Part shown: positions 37,280 through 49,200 of the stretch, piece after piece
Numbering within the stretch: position 1 is the stretch's first letter
How the letters are laid out: every line of letters begins with the position of its first letter
Source of the DNA: Dromiciops gliroides
Lineage: Eukaryota; Chordata; Mammalia; Microbiotheria; Microbiotheriidae
Reading direction: 5' to 3'
Assembly: GCF_019393635.1 (NCBI RefSeq)
Contig: NC_057866.1
Span: 226,389,359 to 226,453,358 of the forward strand
DNA length: 64,000 nt
Notes under the pieces: generated by a model
The model's input: only the letters and a program-made list of their open reading frames with translations
Told to the model about the DNA's origin: nothing
Database searches by the model: none
Translations under genes and position numbers: made by a program

Positions 37280-40200
37280 CCAAGCTAATTGGCTGGTAGC
37301 TCTGATTGACAAGTCCCACAGGTGGTTCTATAGATGTAACTTCTGGATACTAAAGTCACATGGTCTCTAAATCACATGCTTTTTCCTCATGGTGGAGCTT
37401 CCCTACAGTATCTCTCCAGTAGGGGGTGCCAAACCAATTCTCACACCTTATAGACCCACACTTCTGCAAAGAAGGGGCAGAACTTTATTTTGTTCTCTCA
37501 TCTTTGGGTTCTTTCTTTCTTTTTGAAAATTTTTGTTATTCTACAAAGAACGACAACATTTAAATAAACAAGAGAAACACAAAAAATTCCAAATGAAATT
37601 ATGAGTCTCTGCTATGAAATAGCTTGTTTCCTTTTAAAAAAGTATACAATAAATTCAACACATTCATTTCAAAGCTGTCCTATTCATGTGTCACCCTCTT
37701 GAAGCATCCTGTTCTTTGAGATGCTTTTTTATTACTCATAATTACACAGTGCTTAGATTTTTTTTTTATGTTAAGGTTTTTTTTGTTTGTTTTTTTGTTT
37801 TGTTTTGTGGGGCAATGAGGGTTAAGTGACTTGCCCAGGGTCACACAGCTAGTGTCAAGTGTCTGAGGCTGGATTTGAACTCAGGTCCTCCCGAATCCAA
37901 GGCCAGTGCTTTATCCACTGTGCCACCTAGCTGCCCCTTAGATTTAGTTTTTTCTTGCTCTTCTCTCTTGATATTCAAGTTATTTTGTAGATTGTTTTCC
38001 TATTTCCACTTACTTCTCTTTACATTAGATCATATAAACCTTCCCATGGTTCTTTGTATTCTTCACCGTCTTCTCATACGGCACAGTAGTATTCCCTTAA
38101 ATTCAAGAACTACAATTTACTTAGCTATTGCCCCCATTTTAACACAGAAAAACAGCAAAACAAACTGTCTGTAAGAATAGGCTATTTTTGATATCTGTAG
38201 TCTCCTACCTCTCTATATTGTCTTCCCCATTAGAATTATGATTCTTGAGGACAGGAATTGTATTTTTTTTAATGTTTCTTTATATCCTCAATTCTCAGCA
38301 AATAGATTTCATAAATTAGTAACTCAGTGGACTCTTCTTGGAAAGTATCAAGTGTTCAGTAGAACAATTTATACAGTAGAGATAGTAATGTTAATGAAAA
38401 TAGCACAAAAAGGCTTCTGGACTCAGATCAGATGTAAAGATCAATACCAGTTGGCAAATAGTAAGTGCTTCAATACATTTGTGTTGACTGACTCTGTTGA
38501 GGAAGATGGCGTGTTTCATCATCTGTTCTCTGGAACCAGTGTTGAACTTTGCATTTGATCTGAGCTGCCTCTTAGTCATCTAAATGATTACAATTATTGT
38601 ATGGATTGTTCTCTTGAATTCTTGCCATTTCCTTTGCAAGAGTGCTCTGAATTCATTGTCAATTCTGTTGATAATCTTGGTTTTTAGTAAAACAAGAGCT
38701 TAGATACCCTTTGACCTACCAATACCACTACTAGGTTTGTATCCCAAAGAGATCATAAAAAAGGAAAAAGGAGATTTTTGCATGATTTCATATACATAAT
38801 CAATTTCATATTACTTGCCTTCTCAAGGGATGGGGTAAGGGTGGGAGTGGGGGAGAGAATTTGATAATCAAAATTTTTAAAGGGATGTTAAAAATGTTTT
38901 TTAATCTAATTAATAAAATAAATACAATATATCTCAAAAATAAAATGGCAGACTTTTAAAATTAATTAAAAAAAAGATACAGAGGCAAAGCCAAAACAGG
39001 CACTAACAAGTCTATGCTCTAATCAACTTTTCTTCCAGTGGACCTGTGATGATTTGTAACCCCCAGAGAACCAAGATAAATTTCTGACACCCTAATTCAT
39101 TCATCCATTTTCAAAACAGCTAAGTTGTAATCACCAGATAATTTTTTTTGGTTGCTTTGCCTTCAGCCTGGAATTGGCCTAAGACCAGTTTTGAGTCATC
39201 TATAATTTAAGTCTAAGCACTTGATTTTGTTTGGTTTTGTTTTTAATCTTAATAGTTTTTTATTTTTTTTCCAGTTATACATGTAAAGATAGTTTCCAAC
39301 ATTCATTTTTTTTAATTAATAAAGTATTTTTTTCCCATTACATGTAGAGATAGTTCTCAACTTTTGTTTATACAAGCTTTCCAATTTCAGATTTTTCTCC
39401 CTCACTACCCTCTCCCTCCCCAAGATGGCAAGCAATCTGATATAGGTTATATATGTACAGTCACATTAAACTTATTTCTACATTAGTCATGTTGTGAAAG
39501 AAGAATCAAAAACAAAATAGAAAAACCGCAAAAAAAAAAAAAGTGAAAATAGTATGCTGTAATCTGCATTCAGGCTGCATAGTTCCTTTTCTGGATGTGA
39601 AGAGTATTTTCCATCATGAGTTCTTTGGAATTGCTTTGAATAATTGTATTGCTGAGAAGAGCTAAGTCTGTCACTGCTGTTAGTGTGTACAGTGTTCTCT
39701 TGGTTCTGCTCCCTTCACTCAGCATCAGTTCATGTAAGTCTTTCCAGGTGTTTCTGAAATCTGCCTGCTCATCATTTCTTACAGCACAACTTGTTCAGCC
39801 ATTCCCCAATTGATGGGTATCCTCTTAATTTCCAGTTCTTTGCTACCACAAAAATAATTTTTTTTCATGCATGTGGGTCCTTTTCTACTTTTGGGGATAT
39901 AGACCTAGTAGTGGTTTGCTCGATCAACAGGTATGTTTGATTGCCCTTTGGGCATGGTTCCAAATTGCTCTCCAGAATAGTTGGATCAGTTCACAGCTCC
40001 ATAGCAGTGCATTAGTGTTCTAGTTTTTCCATATCTTCAACATTTATTTTCCTTTTCTGTCATATTAGCCAATCTGGTAGCTGTGGGGTGGTACCTCAGA
40101 ATTGTTTTAATTTGCATTTCTTTAATCAATAGTGATTTGGAGCATAAATAGCCTTGATTTCTTCATCTGGAAACTGCCTGTTTATATCCTTTGACCATTT

Positions 40201-43200
40201 ATCAGTTGGGGAATAGCATTATTTTTTATAAATAATATTTTATAAATAATTTTTTATAAAGGATAAGCCTTCCCAGTAAAATCAGGTGTGAAACAAGGAT
40301 GCTGTCACCAATATTAGTCAGTACTGTATTGAAATCATGGCGATAGCAATAAGAGAAGAAAAAGAAATAGAAGGAATCAGAATGGGAAATGAAGTAATAA
40401 AACTATCTCTTTTTACAGACAGTATGATGATATTACTTGGAAAATCCCAGACTCATCTAAAAAGTTATTTGAAACAATAATTTTAGCGAAGTAGCAGGAT
40501 ATAAAGTAAATCCACATAAATCATCAGCATTCCTATATATCACAAACAAAACCCTGCAAAAAGAGATTGTGAGAGATAGGCCATTTAAAATAACTCTAGA
40601 CAGTATAAAACACCTGGGAGTACACCTACCAAAACAAACCCAGGAACTATATGAACAAAATTATAAAAAAACTTTATACAGATAAAATCAGATTCAAATA
40701 ATTGGAGAAATACTAATTATTCAAGGGTTGATGGGGCCAATTTAATAAAAATGACAATTTTACCTAAACTAATTCAATGCCATACCTATTTAAGTTACTA
40801 AAAATTATTTTACTGAGCTAGAAGAAAAGTAATAATTCATTTGGAAGAATAAAAAGTCAAGACTATTAAAGGAACTAATAAAAAATGTAAAGGAAGAAGG
40901 CTTAGCAGTACCAGGATATTAAACTATATTATAAGGCAGTAACTATCTTGTATTAGCTAAGAAATAGAAAGATAGATCAATATAACAGAATAGACAAAAT
41001 TTATAGCATAAAACTTGTGTTTGACAAGTATAAAGACTTATGTTTTAGGGATTCATTATTTGGTAAAAATGCTTGGGAAACTTGGAAATCACTCTGGCAG
41101 AAATTAGACATAGACCAGTATCTTATACTGCTACAATGTAAAGTATAAAATGGATAATTTCAATTACATTTAAAAGGTTTAGATAAAAAATGTAGCTAAA
41201 AGAAAGCAAAAAATTGGGGGAAAATTTTATAGACAGTTTTTCAAATGTCTCATACTTCGAATATGTAAAGAGCTTTGTCAAAGTTCTAAGGATACAAGTT
41301 ATTTCCCAATTGATAAATTGTCAAAGGATATGAACAGTCAGATTGATGCAAGCAATGCTAATTTAAACACTTTTGAAATGTTTTAAACCTATCAAATTGG
41401 CTAAAATGAAGGGAACATGACAAATGTTAGAGGGGATGTTGAAAAACATTCATGGTTGGAATCATGAACTGATCCAACCATTTTGGAGAGTAATCTGGAA
41501 TTATGCTCAAAGAGTTAGTAAACTGCCCTTTGACCCACCAATAAAACTACTAGGTCTGTTTCTTTTTCTTTTTTTTTAATTTCTTTTTCTTTTCTTTTCT
41601 TTTCTTTTTTTAGCAACAAATATTTATTTTATTTTCCAGTTACACATAAGGGTAGTTTCCAACATTCATTTTCATAAGATTTAGAGTTCCAAATTTTTCT
41701 CCCTCCCTTTCCTCTCCCCTTCACAAGATCACAACCAGGTTATATATGTACAATCCACAAGTGTTCTTTTTATCAGTTCTTTCTATAGGTGTGCATAGTA
41801 AGCTTTCTCATTAGTTCCTTGGGATTGTCTTGGATCTTTGCACTGCTGAGAATAGTTAAGTCATTCACAATTGCTCATTGAACAATACCACTGTCACTAT
41901 ATCCTCCCAGCTCTGCTCACTTCACTATACATTAGTCTTTCCAAGTTTTTCTGGGATCATCCTGTTTGTCATTTCCTGTAGCACAAGACCATTCCACCAC
42001 AATCATATAACACAGCTTTTTCCATCATTCCTCAAATGGACATTCTCTTGATTCTCAATTCTTAGCCTCCACCAAGAGTTGCTATAAATATTTTTTGTAC
42101 AATTTTTCCCTCTTTTCTCTTTTTTATGATTACTATTGTTAACTGTTTCCCTTCCATCCTATTCCCTTCCCCATGATATTTATTCTATTATCCATCTTCT
42201 TTCATCCTATCACTCTTCAAAAGGGATTTGCTTCTGTCTGTCCCCTCCCCAACTCTGCCCTTCCTTCTTTTGCCCTTCTCTCTCTTTATCCCCTTCCCCT
42301 CCTATTTTCCTGCAGGGTTATAGAGATTACTCCACCCAATTGAGTGTGTACATTATTCCCTCCTTGAGCCAATTCTAATGAGATTGAGGTCTTTGAGCCA
42401 ATTCTGATGAGTGTTAGGCTCATTTACTACCCTGATTAAACAGATTACTCTACCCAGTTGGGTGTGTCTGTTAGTCCCTCCTTGAGAAAGCTCTGATGAG
42501 TTTAAGGTCTTTGAGCCTTTTCTGATGAGTGTAAAATTCATTTACTGCCCTGCTCCTGTCCCATCTCTTCCCCCATTCCATAAGCTTTTTCCTGTTTCTT
42601 TCATGTAGGATTTCACCTCTGCCCTTCCCCCTCCCCCAGGGCATTCCCTTCACCCCTCAATTTAACCCTAAAGATGTCATCACCTAGCAAAGTGACACAG
42701 TGGACAAAGCATCACCCCTGGACCCAGGGGGATCCCAGCCACAACCCGGCCTCAGACACAAGACAGTTGCCCACTGTACAACCCCAGATATGTCCCCCAG
42801 CTCCAATTTTTTATGGTTCTCTAGGGTCTTGTATTTGAAAGTCAAATTTGCCATTCAGTTCAGGTCTTTTCATCACAAATATCACAAAGTCTTCTTTTTC
42901 ATTAAAGTCCCATTTTTTCCACTGAAAGATTATGCTGAGTTTTGCTGGGTAGGTGATTCTTGGTTGTAATCCCATTTCCTTTGCCCTTTGGATATCATCT
43001 ACCATGCCCTCTGGTCCTTTAATGTAGAAGCTGCTCGATCTTGTGCTATCCTGACTGGGGCCCCACATTACTTGAATTCTTTCTTTTTGGCAGCTTGCAA
43101 TATTTTCTCCTTGACCTGAAAGCTCTGGAATTTGGCTATAATATTCCTAGGAGTTTTCCTTTTGGGATCTCTTTCTGGAGGTGATTGGTGGATTCTTTCA

Positions 43201-46200
43201 ATTTCTATTTTAGCTGCTTCTTCTAGAATTTCAGGGCAATTTTCCCTGAGAATATATTGGAAGATGGTGTCTAAGCTCTTTCCTTGATCATGGTTTTCAG
43301 GTAGACCAATAATTTTCAAATTATTTCTCCTGGACCTATTTTCCAGGTCAGCAGTTTTCCCCAGAAAGTATTTCACATTGCCCTTTATTTTTTTTTAATT
43401 CATTTGGATTTGCTTTATTGTGTCTTGGTTTCTCATAAAGTCACTGGCTTCCATTTGTTCAATCCTCATTCTTAGGCAATTATTTTCATCAGAGAGCTTT
43501 TGTACCTCCTTTTCCATTTGGCCAATTTGACTTTTCAAGGTGTTGACTTTTTTCTCATGTCTTTCCTGTATCACCCTCATTTCTCTTTCCATTTTTTCCT
43601 CTCCCTCTCTAACTTTATCTTCAAAGTCCTTTTTGAACACCTCTATGGCCTGAGACCAATTTGTATTTTTCTTGGAAGCTTTAGATATAGGGACCCTGAT
43701 GTTGACATCTTCCTCTGAGGGTGCCCCTTGGTCTTCCTTGTTACTGAAGAAACTTTCTATGGTCCTCCCCTTTCTTTGTCTGCTCATCTTGCCTTTCTTT
43801 TACTAGACTTTTAGCTCCTTAAAGTGGGGCACTGTTTCCAGGCTGTAGTATCCCAAGCTTCAGAAGTCCCAGCTGGTATGATTTAAGGAGAATCAGGTTC
43901 TTCACTCACCCAGCCTGTTCCCTGGTCCTTAGATGACCCCAGACCAACTTGCTAATCAGCCAGCTTTGTGTGTTGTGGTTGTCAGCTCAGAGGAGCCTGT
44001 GCCCCTCCCCCCACCTGGGCCACTGCTACTCAAGCCTACCTCCTGATTCCCAGCAGGGGTGAAAAATCCAAGTTCTGCCTCAGCACCAGCAGAGACCCCT
44101 GTAGTCTCCCCCGTGCCTAGGGCTCAGCCCTCTCACCAGACTGTGAGCTTAGTTCCAGACAACACTGGTGCTTCAGCTGATTCAGAGGCTCTGGGGGTCT
44201 CCTTCTCTGGTGAGGACTTCCTGGGACTGGATCTGTGTCAGGGTGACTGGGGGGTTGGGCTCAACTCCTGTATCAGCACAGCAGCTCCCTCCTTCTGACC
44301 TTCCAAGCCGTTCTTGGTTAGAAGATGATTTCAGCACATTCTTCTTTGAGTTTTGCTCACTAGGTCTGTTTCTCAAGATGATTCAGTAAAAAGGGGGAAA
44401 AACCCTATATGTTCTAAAATATTTATAGCAGATCTCTTTGTGATGGCAAAGAACTGGAAATTTCGAGAATTCTCCTTTGCGAGCTTAGAGTTCTGACCTA
44501 ACTTCAGGTACTCTTTCTGAAAGTTGTATTTCTCTTGGGAAATGTCATGGAATTTCTCACTGTTATTCTGTGACCTCTGAGGATTCTTCAGGATTCTTTG
44601 TCATTGAGGGTTTTTATTCTTTTTCTTTAGCAGTAATATTTGTAATAAATTTTTTCATATCAATAGTAAATTCTTTTTTATATTTGTATTTTTTAATTAA
44701 CATTTTTTGTGAGTGTGTGAATATTTATTTAAAGTTCTGATTTCCAAATTCTCTCCTCTCCATCCTCCAATCCACTCATTGATGAGGTAGGCAATATGAT
44801 ACCCTTTATACATGGGAAGTCATTCAAAACATACTTAGTAATAATACTCTTTCTTCTGCCTTTTAGTCTCATTGATGATCTGTTTGAGAACCAGGCTTAT
44901 TTCCAGACTCTTTCTCTTGGGTTTCTTTTTATTATTCAGTCTTTTTCTTGTATTCTTTCTCAGATTAAACTCTGAATAATTAATAAACAGAAAAGTGACT
45001 AAACTCTTGTCAATCTGACAGACTGGGTAGATTTCTCATCCCCTTTTTCTTGGGTACAGAACCCCCTTCCTCTTTAGCAGTTTCTGCCTTCATCTCCTAC
45101 CTCCGCCCTCCCCCACCCCCAATCTTCAGTTGTACTTCCCTGTTCTTCTGAACAGCTAGACAGAATCAGTGGTTTTTGTTTGCTTTTTTAGAGGGGAGGA
45201 AGGTGGGAGTGGTGAGAAGGCCTTAGATGTGGCCTTAGAGGAACTGGCAGCTCCTCTTCAAACTCAAGCTTAGGGGCTGACTTGCTATGACTGCCCCGGG
45301 GAATGGGGTGGGGTGGTCTGGGGACCAGGATAGTTGAATTACTGTTCAGTCATTCTTCATGACCCCATCTGCGGTTTTCTTGGCAAAAATACTAAAGTAG
45401 TTTGCCATTTCCTTCTCCAGCTCATTTTACAGATGGGTAAACCGAAGCCAACAGGGTGAAGTGACTTCAGGCCTGGCAATCTGTGCACTATGGTGCCACC
45501 TAGTGGGAAGTCTTAAAAATTTAAAGTACTTGACTATTATTTCATGAGTCATCCTTCTAGCTAGTGTGGTGGTCTATGTAAGGGCGTGCTTGTAAATGTT
45601 TAACAACCAGCTCTCCAGGGGGGAAAGGGGTACCCAACACACTTTTTTTTTTTTTTTTTTGCTTTTGTTTTTGTTTTTGTTTTTGTGGGGCAGTGAGTGT
45701 TAAGTGACTTGACCAGGGTCACACAGCTAGTGAGTGTCAAGTGTCTGAGGCTGCATTTGAACTCAGGTCCTCCTGAATCCAGGGCTTTATCCACTGCGCC
45801 ACCTAGCTGCCCCCCAACACACTTTTAAGTTTGACCTGCATTGTTAAGATTTTCCTCTATCAAATGTTTTGCATGACTACACATGTATAACCTGTATCAA
45901 ATTGCTTGTCTTCTCAATGGTCCAGGGTGGGAGGAAGAGTTTGGAACTCAAAGTTTTAAAAATGAATGTTAAGTTTAGGAAGTCAACAAAACAATAAGAA
46001 ATTAAGCCTTTGTGGATTTCTGAGGTGAAAGACCGAAATAATCCATCACAAGTGTTCCAGCTGCTTTTAGGTGTGTCTTTTGGATTCCACTTTATTTACT
46101 TTGGATTTGGCATCTATTTCCTTATTTTGAATTTCTTAGATTGGAAAAAGACTCCTCTACAATCTTCCCCATCCCCAAGGGTGCTTTTAGTAATTGTTTT

Positions 46201-49200
46201 AACATTTAATAGTGAACAATTTAGTAATCATTCATTAACTTTTTTTTTTTAATTTTTTTTTTTTTAGTGACCCAATTGGGATTAAGTGACTTGCCCAGGG
46301 TCACACAGCTAGTAAGTGTTAAGTGTCTGAGGCTGGATTTGAACTCAGGTACTCCTGACTCCAGGGCTGGTGCTCTATCCACTGCGCCACCTAGCTGCCC
46401 CAAAACCTTTTTTTTTTTTTTTGCAGGGCAATGGGGGTTAAGTGACTTGCTCAGGGCCACACAGCTAGTAAGTGTCAAGTGTCTGAGGCCGGATTTGAAC
46501 TCAGGTACTCCTGATTCCAGGGCTGTTGCTTTATCCACTGCGCCACCTAGCTGCCCCTCATTCATTAACTTTTAAATTAAAGGTTATGGGGAAACAGTGG
46601 AGAGAGAAAACTGATCTGACTCTTCCCCTTGATACTATTAGGCATGTCGGGGAGACCAGCATGATGTACCAGTCATTCCTTTGGACGTGGTTGATCATCA
46701 CACTGACAAGGAGGGTGTCAATGAAACAGAAATAGATGCTGCGTCTGTTTACACTCTCCCTGCTGGAGCTGACTTCCTCATGTGCTACTCTGTTGCAGAA
46801 GGTTTGTTCCTAAGGAGTGTGTCTGCTAGATCTTGTTCTTGTGTTTGTCTAAGTTTCCATTTTGTGTTGAGGCTTTGCTCCACAGCCTGTCCTCAAGGAA
46901 CTTCCATTTTAACAGGGGAAATAGCACGTATACTTGCATGAGACATTCAGAGTAGACACAAGGTGACCGAGGAAGGGAGTCATATGGAGCCATCAGAGTA
47001 CACAGCTGATGGGCTTAGCCTACAGGAATCAGTTAACAGTTGGGAAAATGAAAGCAAAGGTCTAAGCCCATCTAGCCTACAGGAATCAGTTTCTACCTCA
47101 AGTAGCCTGTAGGCTAGATGATGAACGTCTACACACACGTCTACCGTATTTCTCTTTCTGTTGCTAGACAGTTCCCAGTTTTTGGTTTCGTCTAGTTTGG
47201 GCCTTACCCTGGAGGTTTGTGGTGCAGAGAATTGGCCTCACAGATCAAACAGGAAACTTTAGTTCATTTCTATTATTTAATTCATTAGTATAGTCCGACT
47301 CCAACAGCTCATCATGGTGGCGTGACCCTGGATTCTAGATGGCAAAGGAAACCCAAGCTCAGGAAGGGTTCTCAGAACAGGCTTGGTAACAGGCTAGACA
47401 CCCAGCACCTGAGGAGCCGCCCCCTCCCTCATTTCAGAGACCTCTCACCGCCAGAGTTGGCAACTCTATAGAGGAGGATTTTTCCCCCCCCAGCTACAGG
47501 GTCTCACAAAGACAGCTCATGCCACTATGGGTGAGGTAAAGGCAATCCCCCCAATTGTAGCCATCATTCTTACGAGTAAACATGGAATCTGGCACAGAAT
47601 TGAGGCTGAAACGGAATGTGGGAAATCGCATGTTAAATCGGCTAGAGACACGTAGGTTTAAATTAAGCCAAAGACATGAACCGTTTTAAGTCTTAAGTCC
47701 TGCTATTGGGGTCCAAATAGCCATCACCCTCTTACCTAGGCTGAAATGCCTTTGAATGGGAGAAGACATGTCAGTTTACAGAATTGGGGGTGGGGGGAGA
47801 GATAGTCTGCATTTGGGCCTATGTCTGCACCTAGGTTATCATGAGTAGCCTGCTTGCCAGTTACAGATTAGGATAACCCCTTGTGGTCACTCTTGGAAAG
47901 CTGTAGCAAGTCAATAATGTCTCTCTTTGGTTCCTTGGTTCTAGAGCACAGCATTTTTTGGACTCCTTCGGCAGTCTCGTGAAACCTCTGGGTTCCTTTT
48001 CAGAGTATTTTTAAATACATAAGATATAATTTCAGTGGAAGCCAGTGGTATCCCAGACGATTATAAAAATATCTATTTGGCAAAGTTCATAGATCCCAGA
48101 TCAGTAACCCCAGCCATAGAAATAGCTTGTATGTCTCAGCAAGGCCTTGTGGACAGAGAGCTGGTCTAGCTGTGAAGTCTGACCTCTGACCCGTGACCCT
48201 CTCGGGGCTCAAGCCAGCTGTCTCAGAAACTGCCAACCTGCACTGGGAGTGGGAGTTTCCTCATCTGGGAACTACCAGGTCTAGTCTCTCTTATCCTGCT
48301 TATCAATTTATATTAGTGCTTCTTTTAAGAAGTCCTACTCCCTGCCTGCCCACCTGCCAGCCATGGTCATTTTTTTTTTAACAATGAAATAAAACGAAAG
48401 AGAATCAATGCTATATTCTAAAGGAAATACCCTTACATTTTCTTTGTATTTATTGTCTTTTTATTTATTCTGTAGGATAGCTGTATCATCAGAATGGAAT
48501 CCCCTTGCAAATGGGGAGTCTCCATTTTTTGGCAGCTGTATTCCTAGTGTCTCACATAGGGCTCAACACATCAGCAAACACTTGTTGATCAGCTGATTAA
48601 CTCTGGAGAGTCAGTAATGATTCCGTGAAAAGAGCACTGAGCTGGGCATCAGAGAACTCAGTTCAGACCTTCATTACTTTGGCAAATTATTTCATGTCTC
48701 TGTAGGTAAGGTAGTAAGAGCTGACAGTGCCATGGGGACAGGTAAGTGGCCCAGGGATAGGGTGCCGGCCTTGGAGTCAGGAAGACGAGTCCAAACCTGA
48801 CCTCAGGCATTTATTAGTTGTGGAACTCTGGACAAGTCAGAGAAGGAAATGGAGAACCAATCCAATATCTCTGCCAAGAAAACCTCAAACGGCTCATGGA
48901 GAGTAAGAGATGACTGAAGCTACTCGACATTATGTGCCAGGCACTTTATAACTATGATCTCATTTGATCCCCCAAACAATTCATTTGACAGCTGAGTAAA
49001 GGAGATATAGGTTAAATGACTTGCCCAGAGTCACACAGCTAGGAAATGTTTGAGGTAGGACTTTAAACCAAGGAAAGTATCCACCGGACCCCCCTGGCTT
49101 TTAAATCCCATGACTTCTGGGACTGTTTTAATTAACTTCAGCACTTAAGGAAAAATCAAGCATTTCATTTTCAGCCTCAAGATCGTCATAAACTTGAGAC

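Larger units (their letters stand above)
41564..44358 (-). mobile_element. Half-L1 (HAL1-like) element, ORF1 only
   Basis: A complete-looking insertion in minus orientation. A T-rich run (poly(A) tail) is at 41564-41610, L1-like 3' sequence goes to about 42320, then a 118-bp tandem repeat, an ORF1 relic at 42811-43787 and a 5' leader to 44358. A perfect 15-bp duplication ACTAGGTCTGTTTCT flanks it (41549-41563, 44359-44373). No ORF2 coding sequence was recognised inside, which fits the known half-LINE type. Confidence 0.75.
40245..44465 (+). mobile_element. Old L1 with ORF2 reverse-transcriptase relic, split by a 2.8-kb insertion
   Basis: Sense L1 piece at 40245-41563 resuming at 44374-44465. 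Translation in broken frames gives ORF2-like segments such as [15 protein letters not shown] (palm motif region, Asp-Asp altered) and [20 protein letters not shown]. Several stops show it is dead. The interruption is the half-L1 at 41564-44358. Confidence 0.82.
36040..46641 (+). other. CASP6: CASP6 intron 5 (10.6 kb, L1-rich)
   Basis: This is the longest intron. It holds a second solo LTR, an L1 nest at 38.7-44.5 kb, several SINEs and little clear unique sequence. No host exon was recognised inside. Confidence 0.6.

Noticed and set aside
46267-46575. Recurring peptide [20 protein letters not shown] in many frames
   Set aside because: This is the conceptual translation of the antisense tRNA-SINE, found at nearly every copy. 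It is not a protein family.
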